Assembly (NCBI GenBank): GCA_900114805.1
Contig: FOZN01000001.1
Location: 434,001 to 498,000, forward strand
DNA length: 64,000 nucleotides
Origin: Agrococcus baldri
Lineage (GTDB): Bacteria; Actinomycetota; Actinomycetes; Actinomycetales; Microbacteriaceae
Reading direction: 5' to 3'
Within the stretch, counting starts at the first letter, position 1; each line of letters starts with the position of its first letter. A program made the translations under genes and the position numbers. The notes under the pieces are model-generated. The model was given only the letters and a program-made list of their open reading frames with translations. It was not told where the DNA came from and did not search any database. Shown piece by piece: positions 27,300 to 35,390 of the stretch.

Positions 27300-27700
27300 G
27301 GGGCTTGAAGCGTTGTGACGGTTTCGATTTCGACCGGTGTCAGGTCGTGGATCGATCCGTGGGTGCGCTGGTCGTTGAATCAGTGAACTCAGTGAAGAGT
27401 CTCGAGCTCGACGTGCTCGACGTGCTCGACGTGCTCGACGTGCTCGACGTGCTTGACGTGCTCGACGTGCTCGACGTGCTCGACGTCGAGCTTGGGCCCC
27501 TCAAGGCGGATCAACTCGGTCTTGCACGCGTCGATCTGGGACTCGGCCAGCGCGTGGTCCTACGCGTAGCCCACCGAACGCAGGGAGCCGTCCACGCCAG
27601 CGTCGCTAAGCCGTTGCGTGAATGCGAACGACGAGTATCCGGCGAGTTCAATCGGTGGTTGCATCACCAGCTTGCCCCGTGCGATGATGATGAGTAATTC
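27300..27700 (-). pseudogene. decayed IS3-family transposase (orfB) C-terminal part
   Basis: Minus-strand translation gives family-typical pieces: GYSSFAFTQRLSDAGVDGS, an ALAES-like segment after a stop, then PKLDVE, an expanded VEH repeat (see 27407-27487), ELETLH, and FNDQRTHGSIHDLTPVE, the hallmark C-terminus of IS3-type integrases. Two TGA stops flank the VH before FND, where TGG (Trp) or sense codons would be expected. Inactive relic. Confidence 0.75.
27407..27487. repeat. 9-bp tandem repeat, nine units
   Basis: Unit CTCGACGTG repeated eight times plus a ninth ending in C. Unit 6 reads CTTGACGTG; the others are identical. It lies inside the dead IS3 transposase and reads Val-Glu-His repeats on that gene's strand (Leu-Asp-Val on the plus strand). 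Near-perfect unit identity implies recent slippage expansion. Confidence 0.95.
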
Positions 27701-27918
27701 TCCGTTCAGCAGCGGTCGCGAGATTGCGACACCGAGGGGACTCGGCGTCATCCCGACGCGCAGTGGCCTCGCCCTCTCAGTCAACAGCGCCCGGACTCGC
27801 GGGCTACGGGGCGCCGGTGTTTCCCAAGACCCAGCGGGCGCGCCTGCAAGCACTGGAGCCGTCACAGATTAGCGGACCATCTGAACGGCAGAACGCCTCA
27901 TCAACTGTCAGCGGCCCA
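27701..27918. other. 218 bp without a supported gene
   Basis: Between the IS3 relic and the wzy 3' fragment. Open frames on both strands are short and unlike known families; part may be further decayed transposase. No regulatory signal recognised. Confidence 0.4.
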
Positions 27919-28352
27919 TCAACGCACGGCGGAGATTGTGCGCAACTCGGCGCCTCGATTTCGACGCCAAGCTGGAGGCGTCTCGGGGCCCCAACCGCTC
28001 CGAGGGGCCAGTGCGAGCAGAATGATCATCGCCAGCAATCCATGCGACAGCATCGATGTGAAGAGTGATGTATTCGAAAGCGTAAAGGCCGGCATCACTA
28101 CAACTAAAGCGCTGACTGCGGCTGGGAGGCCATAGGCAGCCCTGTCGACAACTCTAAGAAATGCGACCAACAAGGCGGACATACCCGCGACGCCAAACCA
28201 TCCGAACTCCGCGTAACCGTCCGCAAAGAGATTCGCGTTAGCAGACAGAGACGGCGAACCGAGATTGATCGACCGATCATTCGCGCAGGCCCAAATTCGT
28301 GAGGAGGGTCAACAAAGAACCGCCGCAAAATCGAATGAGAAAACAAATCCCA
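27919..28352 (-). pseudogene. 3' part of Wzy-type polymerase, cut off by a stop and a frameshift
   Basis: Directly beyond the TAG that ends the chimeric frame at 28353, the same frame continues as WDLFSHSILRRFF and FGPARMIGRSI, then shifts near 28265 to NLGSPSLSANANLFADGYAE and FGWFGVAGMSALLVAFL, continuing to the stop at 27919. The SANANLFADGYAEFG block and following membrane segments are the conserved C-terminal part of actinobacterial repeat-unit polymerases. So the polymerase carries one nonsense and one frameshift lesion in addition to the large insertion upstream. Confidence 0.8.
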
Positions 28353-29480
28353 CTAGTTGGCACTATAGAACTCCACATAGTGCGATGAGAGGCGCGCGGG
28401 TGTGATCAGGAAGCGCCTCGCGAACAAGCTCGACCAAACCACGGAGCCCTGCACAATATTGACCCATGCAGTGACCGCAATCAATCCAGAAGCGCCACCC
28501 AGCAAGAGTATCCCTCGCGGTCGCAGATTGGCGCGGAATATAAAGGCGAGAATGACAACTGCGAGCATGCTAAACAGAATCGACTTTAGACCGGTGCCTG
28601 AATAGAGAACGAGTTGCCCGATAACTCCGAGACCGACCAGCCACCAGCGACGGGAGTATATTCCGGCCGCCATGATGATCGGGTTCACTACGTTCGCTTG
28701 AGGGGACACCAGGTAGCCGAGCAAGCCGGCGCCCGCGAGTACCTCGGCATAATCCTCGCGGACATCGTACACTTCGAATATAGAGAGGAAGCGTAGGCTC
28801 AGGCCCGCCGTGAGCGCAAGATAGCCGTACACGAAAAGAGAAAAGCCGGAGATCACGAGCCAGAAGGACGTATGAGAGATACGTCGAACGAGTGGCCGCG
28901 CCGGGGTTGTCCGCTTGGCAAGTAGCACGACCGAGCTAAACGCAACAGCGAATCCGAAGCTCATGCCTACTGCATGCATCGGATCGAGGACATCGACGTA
29001 CGTGCTAATTAAGATCGTCGGAGCGATCGCGATAACATACAAGACCCACAGTTCGTGTTCGATGTACGGCCACGGGTCGGTTTCGACGTTCAGCGCCGGC
29101 CAGTGCCGTTCGAGGTGCAGGTGGACGCCCGTGACTCGTCCGGTCGCGCCCATGAGGCCGATCTGCTGGCCGTCACGGACTCGCTGGCCGACGTTCACGT
29201 CCACGCGCGACAGGTGCCCGTACCACCAGATCGACCGGTCGGCGAGCCTGATGCCGATGTCCATGCCCGAGAAGTCCGAGGGCGACGTGGTGCGGTCAGC
29301 GATCACGACCGTGCCCGCACCGACCGCGTACACGGGCAGGCGACTACCCGACCGGAGTGGAGTGAAGTCGACACCCCCATGCCATGCGGGAGTGAGCGAC
29401 CCATCCGGCAGCCGGATCGGTTGACGCGGCCCGTACGAGCCAGACATGCGCGTCAACTTGCGCGAGACGGGGTATGCCAT
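28353..29480 (-). CDS. chimeric reading frame: M23 endopeptidase fused to middle of Wzy polymerase
   Basis: A 375-residue open frame with a strong ribosome site (GAGGAGGGG) before ATG 29480. Residues ~1-140 are an M23 lysostaphin-type endopeptidase like phage endolysins: HGGVDFTPL (Zn ligands His/Asp), WWYGHLSRVDV, GQRVRDGQQIGLMGATGR and VHLHLE (the HxH motif). The frame then passes at about 29057 into polytopic membrane sequence HELWVLYVIAIAPTILIS, with SLRFLSIFEVYDVREDYAEV and RRWWLVGLG, the middle of an oligosaccharide repeat-unit polymerase. The polymerase start lies 2 kb away (30990-31189). It looks like an insertion product rather than a designed fusion; expression is possible because the start signals are intact. 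Confidence 0.75.
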   Translation of the reverse strand: MAYPVSRKLTRMSGSYGPRQPIRLPDGSLTPAWHGGVDFTPLRSGSRLPVYAVGAGTVVIADRTTSPSDFSGMDIGIRLADRSIWWYGHLSRVDVNVGQRVRDGQQIGLMGATGRVTGVHLHLERHWPALNVETDPWPYIEHELWVLYVIAIAPTILISTYVDVLDPMHAVGMSFGFAVAFSSVVLLAKRTTPARPLVRRISHTSFWLVISGFSLFVYGYLALTAGLSLRFLSIFEVYDVREDYAEVLAGAGLLGYLVSPQANVVNPIIMAAGIYSRRWWLVGLGVIGQLVLYSGTGLKSILFSMLAVVILAFIFRANLRPRGILLLGGASGLIAVTAWVNIVQGSVVWSSLFARRFLITPARLSSHYVEFYSAN

Positions 29481-30990
29481 GTCATCCCCTCCTCGGGGTG
29501 GATGCGTCGACAGCCAGGTCGACCTGCCGGGTCACGCATGCGACGCAGACGCAGGCGGCAGGTCTCGAACAATGAGAGATCGCCACGACGGCCCCTCCCA
29601 GCATTGGATGTCGACGGCGGCCGTCGGTGGCGCGCTACCGTGAACGTGTGCAAACCGACAGCCCGACCCGACGCGACTACGCGGTCGCGTTCACGGTCGT
29701 GCTGCTCATCCACGCGAACCTGTTCAAGAGCAGCCCCCTGCTCGCGTGGCTGCCCATCGACCTAACGCTGATCCTGGCCGCAGTCGTGGCCGTGCTGCTG
29801 CTCGCGCACGCGCTGCGATATCGGGGGAAGTTGCGCCTTGACCTCCGCGCGGTCGCTCTCCTCGCGATCGTGCTCCCCGCCTGGCTGTACGGCGAGTTCC
29901 ACGACTACTGGGTCGCGAAACTGACGGGCTTCGTGATCACGCTCGTCGCACTGCTCGCCGGCTTCTACCTCATCAACACGCCGGGCCGGCGCAAAGCATG
30001 GCTGCACGCAATCGTCATCACTGCCGCAGTCACGCTGGCGTTGACGGTGATAGCGCCCGCCGCAGACGACGTGATACGCCTCTCGGTAGCCGGCGCGACA
30101 ACCATCTCCACCGGCCGCATCGCCGGAGCCGCGCTCGTCATCCTGGCAGTACTCGCGACGCGCTCGTTCGGGCGGGCGTGGATACCGATGATCCTTCTCG
30201 CGGCCGCTTGCGGTGCGCTCATGATCGCCACCGGCTCACGCGGTCCTGTCATCGCCGCCGCCATCACGATCCTCGGCGTCGCGATAGTCAGCAAGGGCCG
30301 CGGCCGCTTCATGCGCGTCATCCTCGCCGTAGGTGCGCTCGCCGCCGGACTCGCGTTCATCCAGGACAGCAACAACCTCGGCGCTTCACGCATCGGGCAG
30401 ACACTCACCGGGGAACGAGAAGCATCCGACGCCCGCGTCGAACTCGCGCTGGCCGCGCTCCGTCAGCTCGAGAACCCGTTCGGAGTCGGCTGGGCCAACT
30501 TCCAATCCGTCCTAGGGCCCGCCGAGATGCTCCAGTCCGGCAACTTCCAGTACGCGCACAACGTGCTGCTTGAGGTGGCGGTCGAGGCGGGATGGTTCCC
30601 CCTGATCGGGGTCGCCGTGTTCCTCGCGTGGTCGCTGCTGCGGGCGCGCGGACTCTCATCCACACCGCACGGCGCAGCCATGTTCGGCCTGCTGGCGTTC
30701 ACCGTCGTGAACGCGATGGTGTCGGGCGACATCAATGACAACCGGCTCATGTGGGCAACCGCCGCCGTGATCCTCGCGACACCCTTGCCCGCCGTGGCGC
30801 CCGCCGACGAGTACCGACCCGTAGAGGGCGAGCCTCGCCGGCGGGTGACGCGGTAGCGGTTCAGGCGACGAGCAGCTTCACGTCTGCCCATTGCACCGTG
30901 CCCGACGTGAGACGGCCCAGCGCGACCAGCAGGCCCTGCTTGACGGCCGGCGGTGGCGTGAACGCGAACCGTACATGCTGCCAGGCGTGA
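29057..30990. other. ~1.9 kb foreign block inserted into wzy
   Basis: The wzy N-terminus (to about 30990) and the rest of wzy (from about 29057 downward) are separated by this block. It contains a phage-tail-like C-terminal fragment (minus), a polymerase/ligase-like gene (plus) and the M23 lysin fragment (minus). The block is more GC-rich than the wzy flanks. Neither end shows a clear terminal inverted repeat or target duplication; only short similarities such as GGCC are seen. Junction positions are good to about 10 bp. Confidence 0.6.
29627..30856 (+). CDS. O-antigen ligase/polymerase-like membrane protein
   Basis: A 409-residue protein with about ten membrane segments. The O-antigen ligase (PF04932-type) core is recognisable: GSRGPVIAA in the middle, an exposed loop with RVELALAALRQLENPFGVGW, and YAHNVLLEVAVEAGWFPLIG, the conserved HN-x-hydrophobic-E motif. 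Such proteins polymerise or transfer lipid-linked glycans. Start GTG 29627 or GTG 29648; neither has a strong ribosome site. It is antiparallel to the split wzy and ends 4 bp from the phage-like fragment. It may now supply the polymerase activity lost from wzy (inference). Confidence 0.78.
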   Translation: MARYRERVQTDSPTRRDYAVAFTVVLLIHANLFKSSPLLAWLPIDLTLILAAVVAVLLLAHALRYRGKLRLDLRAVALLAIVLPAWLYGEFHDYWVAKLTGFVITLVALLAGFYLINTPGRRKAWLHAIVITAAVTLALTVIAPAADDVIRLSVAGATTISTGRIAGAALVILAVLATRSFGRAWIPMILLAAACGALMIATGSRGPVIAAAITILGVAIVSKGRGRFMRVILAVGALAAGLAFIQDSNNLGASRIGQTLTGEREASDARVELALAALRQLENPFGVGWANFQSVLGPAEMLQSGNFQYAHNVLLEVAVEAGWFPLIGVAVFLAWSLLRARGLSSTPHGAAMFGLLAFTVVNAMVSGDINDNRLMWATAAVILATPLPAVAPADEYRPVEGEPRRRVTR

Positions 30991-30992
30991 TG
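30861..30992 (-). pseudogene. C-terminal fragment resembling a phage tail or carbohydrate-binding domain
   Basis: A minus-strand frame, different from the wzy N-terminus frame, reads HAWQHVRFAFTPPPAVKQG then ALGRLTSGTVQWADVKLLVA and a stop at 30861. The pattern (W-x-x-V-R-F-x-F-T-P-P ... G-T-V-x-W-x-D-V) is that of beta-sandwich carbohydrate-binding or minor-tail C-termini in actinophages. The N-terminal part is missing at the insertion junction. Identification is by pattern only. Confidence 0.4.
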
Positions 30993-31189
30993 GCCGTGAC
31001 AATGGCGATGATGAGTGTCAAGCACTCGATCTCCGGCGCAGCACGCAAGTACCTTTGGCCCGAATACGCAAACGCAGGCTGAATAATGTCGGAGTACACC
31101 CAGTGGAGGGCGAACCCGTAGAGCAATACGGCTGCGGGAATCACTAGGAATGCTCGCCAAGGGAAGCGGGCTAGTCGCAGTTGGCTCAC
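30990..31189 (-). pseudogene. 5' part of Wzy-type polymerase, cut by the insertion
   Basis: From GTG 31189 the frame encodes MSQLRLARFPWRAFLVI, AVLLYGFALHWVYSDIIQPA and LTLIIAIVTAI, the first two membrane segments typical of actinobacterial Wzy proteins, then runs into out-of-family arginine-rich sequence at about 30990. The continuation is found at 29057 and below. The ribosome site is poor. It is the promoter-proximal remnant of the resident polymerase. Confidence 0.7.
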
Positions 31190-31897
31190 TGGCCCAGGCT
31201 ACGCTCCGCGGAGCGACTCAGACCCCAGGATCCCCAAGACTCACTCCAGGAGCCTAGCGACGAACGCCGACGCTCCGCATCACCGCTGCAACAAGGGAGC
31301 GCGACCAGCCGCATCTCAGCGGGCAGGACTACCCCCTCTCGAGAGTTCTTAGTCACATGGCCCGATCGCCCGTCTAGAGCGACTGCGTTTCGCTCCGGCG
31401 TAACCGCCCTGGTCTGGCGCATCCCCCTATTGACATCGGGAGCGGGCCAATGCAACGAAATCACCACTCGGGGGCGGCTACGAAGCCGTCGCGTGAGGCA
31501 CTGGACGCTGGAGCCATGCCTCCCTGGTGAGATTGGATGCGCCGCGGTCACGGGCGCCAAGTTCCGGATCCCTTCCCGAGGTGACTGAGTCAGCCGGCCA
31601 CATCAGTGCGCGCAGCTGCGCACTCGGCGTTAGGGGGCGCCAACCGGCTAGATCAGCGCGGCCGGACACCCGGCGGTAGACGCTCACCCGGCTGGCTCCG
31701 TGGTAGGTTGGAGTAGAATTAGGTTGCGCAATTAGGTAGCAATTCCGTTGCGCGATGCAGACATTCAGTATCCAACCTCGCGGGGCGTAGTTGCGCGACA
31801 GCAGCCTCTGAACCGAGACCGAATCGATGTGGCGGGGCGAATTGCCGGCGCCTAAGGACACGCCCCCCATGGTGGTCAATTCGCAATTGGAGAAGAA
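31190..31897. other. 708-bp region without a supported gene
   Basis: The divergent space between wzy (minus) and the next glycosyltransferase (plus). Several open frames exist on both strands but none resembles a family or has sensible start signals. It contains the 14-bp palindrome CGCTCCGCGGAGCG (31202-31215) and an AT-richer stretch near 31710-31770 with two GTTGCGC copies. It may hold promoters for both directions or decayed coding DNA. Confidence 0.5.
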
Positions 31898-33052
31898 GTG
31901 GCAAGCGATCACACTGATGCAAGCATGAGCACCCTTCAGGGAATACGCGTTACTCACGTTTCTTCGGCTCATCCTTGGACCGACAATCGGATCCACTTTC
32001 GAGAGTCGGCTAGTCTCGCCGATGCGGGAGCCGATGTCAGCCTAGTCGCGGTTGAGTCATCCATCGGTGGCGTAACGCCTTCAGTTCGAACCCTGGCCCT
32101 ACCGAAACTCCCCCGATTGAAGCGCGCTTCAATCGGGGCCCTGCGCGCGGTAATCGCCGCCTTAAGGACGCGCGCGCCAATCTTGCACTTGCACGATCCG
32201 GAGCTCGTTTTTGCGCTGCCTCTGCTGCGAGCCTTCGGCAAGACGGTCATCTACGACGCTCACGAGGATCTGCCGGAGCAGGTCGGCGCAAAGGCGTATC
32301 TCTCTCCGTTTCTGCGCCGACCAGCCCAATGGCTTGCGCACGGCATCGTTGGTCTGGCCCGGCATGCCGACCTGGTGGTAGCTGCAACCGAAACGATCGC
32401 AAAGCGATTCCCGGCGGACCGGACCGTTATTGTGCACAACTATCCACCTCTCCGAGCTGAGGAAGCGGACGCGCCCGTAGCGAGCAACCGGCCACGACAC
32501 GTTGTCTACATCGGCGGCATCGCCTCCAGCAGAGGTGCCAGCGTCATGGTCAAAGCAGCCTCCGAGCCTGACTTCCCGGCGGGATGGTCGCTCGAGCTCG
32601 CAGGCACAGCGGGAGATGCCTTGATTGCGGCGCTGCGAACGCGCGCCGGGTGGAAGAGGGTTAACTTCCATGGCCAAGTGCCGCCTGACGACGCGCGTGA
32701 CATTCTGCTCAGCGCGCGCGTGGGGCTCCTGCTGTTTCAAGACTCGAAGCCGCACCGAGATGCCCTGCCAACGAAGATGTTCGAGTACTTCGCTGCTGGG
32801 GTCCCGGTGATCGCATCCGACTTTCCGCTTTGGCGCACCATCATCGATCGATGGCAATGCGGCACTTTAGTCGATCAGACAGACGAGGCGGCGGTGGCCC
32901 GCGCTATCAGACGCTACGCGGAAAACCCGCAGTTGCTTGACGAGCACAGCAGGAACGCTCGCACCGCTGCCGAGCAAGAGCTCAATTGGTCAACCGAAGC
33001 AACGGCATTGACGGACGCGTACGCTCGGTTCGTGCCTCGACTCGCCGAATGA
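31898..33052 (+). CDS. GT4-family glycosyltransferase
   Basis: A 384-residue GT-B enzyme. N-terminal lobe: VTHVSSAHPWTDNRIHFRES; the DAHEDLPEQVG loop; donor lobe VVYIGGIASSRGASVMV and the donor-binding segment PTKMFEYFAAGVPVIASDFP (EYFAAG with the Glu of the GT4 E-x7-E region). GTG 31898 is preceded by GGAGAAGAA and preferred over ATG 31925. It should add one sugar to the repeat unit on the cytoplasmic face. The stop overlaps the flippase start (ATGA). Confidence 0.87.
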   Translation: MASDHTDASMSTLQGIRVTHVSSAHPWTDNRIHFRESASLADAGADVSLVAVESSIGGVTPSVRTLALPKLPRLKRASIGALRAVIAALRTRAPILHLHDPELVFALPLLRAFGKTVIYDAHEDLPEQVGAKAYLSPFLRRPAQWLAHGIVGLARHADLVVAATETIAKRFPADRTVIVHNYPPLRAEEADAPVASNRPRHVVYIGGIASSRGASVMVKAASEPDFPAGWSLELAGTAGDALIAALRTRAGWKRVNFHGQVPPDDARDILLSARVGLLLFQDSKPHRDALPTKMFEYFAAGVPVIASDFPLWRTIIDRWQCGTLVDQTDEAAVARAIRRYAENPQLLDEHSRNARTAAEQELNWSTEATALTDAYARFVPRLAE

Positions 33053-34290
33053 GACGGGCGCTCGCTCGAATCCTTTCCGGCAGCGCTCTTGGTCAAGGCG
33101 TGCTACTGCTCGCGACTCCAATCCTGACTCGGCTGTACGATGCAACGGACTTTGCGACCCTAGCCGTCGTGACGGCGATTGCAACTGTTCTAGGAGGGCT
33201 AGCAACGCTGAGCCTCGAGCGCGCGCTCTCGTTGCCGGAGAAGGTAGAAACAGCGCTTGCATTAACGCGTGTCGCAATGCTGTCGACAGCCGCAGTGGGC
33301 TTAATAAGTACGGGGCTCGCCTGGCTCTTTCGACGTGAAGTGGCTTCGCTTTTGAATGCGCCCGAGTTGACAGATCTATGGTGGGTGGCTCCTGCTACGG
33401 GATCAGTGCTTGCATTTCAGAGCGTCGTTAGTGCTTGGATGATCCGCTGGCAGAACTACGGCGCGCTCGGTTTTCGGAATGCGATTCAGGGCTTCGTTCA
33501 GGCAGCCTGGTCGATACTTTTCGGCTTGGGAGGGTTCGGCAGCATCGGATTGGCGACGAGCCTAGGTGCGGGGCGCCTAACTGCGGCACTAGTCACGTGG
33601 CGCCCTACCTCAGCTGTCCGCCGCGAAAGCATGGCTACAGCATTGCGAGCTTATCGCCGGTTCCCTCTCGTCAATTCCTGGGCTAGACTCGCAAATCAAT
33701 TAGGATTGCAAGCGCCCACCCTGCTGATTGTTGGACTGTACGGGCCTCTCGCGGCTGGCCTTTACGCGCTCACTATTCGTACGATTGCCAGCCCTGTAGG
33801 CGTGATAGTCGATGCGGCTGCCCAATATTTCGAGGGCCGCTTTGCGCAGATGCTGCGCGACCGAGAGCGGGGTCTTGCTGCATTTGTAGCGTCGACGAGC
33901 GCGCGCTTTGCGGGGTTGGGCGTCGCTCCAGCAGCGGTACTGCTCCTAACAGCGCCGACGCTGTTTGGCCTCATTTTCGGCCCGGAATGGCGAGATGCTG
34001 GCGTCATTGCTCAAATCGTGGTCATCAGCGCGCTCGCTCAGCTCGTGGTCACCCCGGTGACGCGCGCGTTGGTCATGCTCGGACGCCAACGCACCCAGTT
34101 GGCGTGGGATGTCGCGCGCGGCGCTTGCACTGTCGCAGCGGTGGTGCTGCCCGCCCTAGTTCAAGCCGAGTTTCTTGTCGCAATAGGAGTCCTCACTGCG
34201 GTGCATTGCTTGTTCTATGGTGTTGCCTTCGGTTTGTGCTGGCACGCGGCACGTCAGGCAGACAGCGCGCTTGAGGCCTCTGCGCCGTGA
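33049..34290 (+). CDS. Wzx-type polysaccharide flippase (MATE/MOP superfamily)
   Basis: A 413-residue membrane protein with about 12 helices; ATG 33049 overlaps the preceding stop. N-terminal SALGQGVLLLATPILTRLY is the typical Wzx/PST signature (conserved P-x-L-T-R-L-Y). GPLAAGLYALTIRTIASPVG lies in the middle and LFGLIFGPEWRDAG near the C-terminal third. It flips the undecaprenyl-linked repeat unit across the membrane. It appears intact, in contrast to the polymerase wzy nearby, so the pathway may still run. It is followed by IS21 relics. Confidence 0.87.
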   Translation: MRRALARILSGSALGQGVLLLATPILTRLYDATDFATLAVVTAIATVLGGLATLSLERALSLPEKVETALALTRVAMLSTAAVGLISTGLAWLFRREVASLLNAPELTDLWWVAPATGSVLAFQSVVSAWMIRWQNYGALGFRNAIQGFVQAAWSILFGLGGFGSIGLATSLGAGRLTAALVTWRPTSAVRRESMATALRAYRRFPLVNSWARLANQLGLQAPTLLIVGLYGPLAAGLYALTIRTIASPVGVIVDAAAQYFEGRFAQMLRDRERGLAAFVASTSARFAGLGVAPAAVLLLTAPTLFGLIFGPEWRDAGVIAQIVVISALAQLVVTPVTRALVMLGRQRTQLAWDVARGACTVAAVVLPALVQAEFLVAIGVLTAVHCLFYGVAFGLCWHAARQADSALEASAP

Positions 34291-34363
34291 CCGGGGACTG
34301 GGTTTGGTAAAGACACGCCAGCTCCAGGAGGCCCTGTTGCTCGGGCTCTCTGAGAGGAGCAGC

Positions 34364-34681
34364 GTGGACATCCACGCTCTGCAGCGGCAGGGGATGACGA
34401 TCAGCGAGATCCCCCGCCGCGCGAATCATGACCGCAACACGATCCGCGCCTACCTGAACGGCGAGCGCACTCCGGGCAAGCGCGAACGCGCATTCACCCG
34501 ATTCGTTAGACGAGTTCGTCGACTACGTCACCGCGAACCTGGACTTCACCGGCTCGCACCCGACGCTGACCCGCCAGGTCCGGGCCCGCTTGCTGCGGCC
34601 GTCGTGCGCCGTGCGCGCGCACGTGAACGGCGGAACGCGATCATCGAGCACCGACCCGGTGAGGAGACGCCGTTCGAATGA
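34364..34681 (+). pseudogene. IS21-family istA (transposase), N-terminal relic
   Basis: From GTG 34364 (behind GAGAGGAGC) the frame reads VDIHALQRQGMTISEIPRR and DRNTIRAYLNGERTPGKRER, the IstA helix-turn-helix. It then shifts: another frame carries DSLDEFVDYVTANL and LTRQVRARLLRPSC, and the first frame resumes with RRNAIIEHRPGEETPFE before a TGA where Trp is expected. Internal deletions and frameshifts make it inactive. Confidence 0.8.
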
Positions 34682-34721
34682 GTCGAGCGGCCCGATGCGC
34701 TCGCTGAGCACTTGGAGTGCT

Positions 34722-34786
34722 CAGCGCCACCGAATATTGCAGTTGAGCGCTAGTCGATCGTCTGCTTGAGCGCCACCCGATATTGC
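34722..34786. repeat. pair of IS21 end-type direct repeats
   Basis: CAGCGCCACCGAATATTGC (34722-34740) and AGCGCCACCCGATATTGCC (34769-34786) are near-identical and resemble the degenerate copies at 26885-26920. They lie where the two oppositely oriented IS21 relics meet, consistent with remnants of IS ends. Confidence 0.6.
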
Positions 34787-34828
34787 CGGCGCGCGTCACC
34801 CGAGGCACTCGCACTCACCGGCATCGGC

Positions 34829-35390
34829 TCACGCCTCCGTGGCGGCGGCGTGTTCGCGCATGTTGGTGCTGCCGGTTTCGATCCAGATGGTGTTGTGGAC
34901 GATGCGGTCCATGATGGCGTCGGCGTGGACGCCTGCGCCGAGTCGCTGGTGCCAGTCCTTCTTCGCGTAATGGGTGCAGAAGACCGTCGGCGCGTCGAGG
35001 AGTTCGAGCAGCACACTGCGGACGCTCTCATCGGGCGGGTCGAGGAGCCATTCATCGATCACCAGGAGCGTGAAGTAGGCGTATTTGCAGCCGCCCATGT
35101 CTCTTCGAGGTCGCGCATGCGGGTGCGGTGCTCCCGGTATCGGTGCTGGCACGCCTGGTTCGCCAACGGAGCCGAGATATGAGTTCCCGGAACCGCTGAA
35201 ACGCTGGAAGACGACGCTCTCTGTTGCCACGGTTGAAGTTCGCGTGGACATCGTCTACGGCGATCTTGACGCGCTCGCCGAACGGGACCCCGAGCGTGAG
35301 TCCGCCAACTTGGCCATCAAGCGCGCCGGCCAGCGCTGGCACGCCCATCTCGCACAGTTTCCGCTTGGTCTCGCCATCGATGCCGCTCAT
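34829..35390 (-). pseudogene. IS21-family istB relic with mutated Walker A
   Basis: From ATG 35390 the frame gives SGIDGETKRKLCEMGVPALA and FGERVKIAVDDVHANF, then shifts to VFQRFSGSGNSYLG and later LLVIDEWLLDPPDESVRSVL, DWHQRLGAGVHADAIMDRIV and TIWIETGSTNMREH. The expected GSGKS Walker A lysine is Asn here, part of the middle domain is missing, and the frame is broken. The start overlaps the istA stop (ATGA), the normal IS21 arrangement. Confidence 0.85.

Noticed and set aside
27407-27487. CRISPR-like array
   Set aside because: The 9-bp units are directly adjacent with no spacers; it is a simple tandem repeat.
27305-27697. 130-residue plus-strand ORF with Leu-Asp-Val repeats
   Set aside because: Explained as the antisense of a decayed IS3 transposase with a repeat expansion; the minus strand gives recognisable transposase blocks.
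28353-29480. Reading the M23-Wzy frame as a genuine bifunctional enzyme
   Set aside because: The missing Wzy N-terminus is found 2 kb away on the same strand, so insertion explains the fusion better; kept as a finding because it could still be expressed.
29055-29765. 236-residue plus-strand ORF opposite the M23 domain
   Set aside because: Antisense to zinc-ligand motifs of the M23 peptidase; composition of a shadow frame.
31478-31996. 172-residue minus-strand ORF upstream of the second GT4 gene
   Set aside because: Overlaps the 5' end of a well-supported gene and its promoter region; no recognisable motif.
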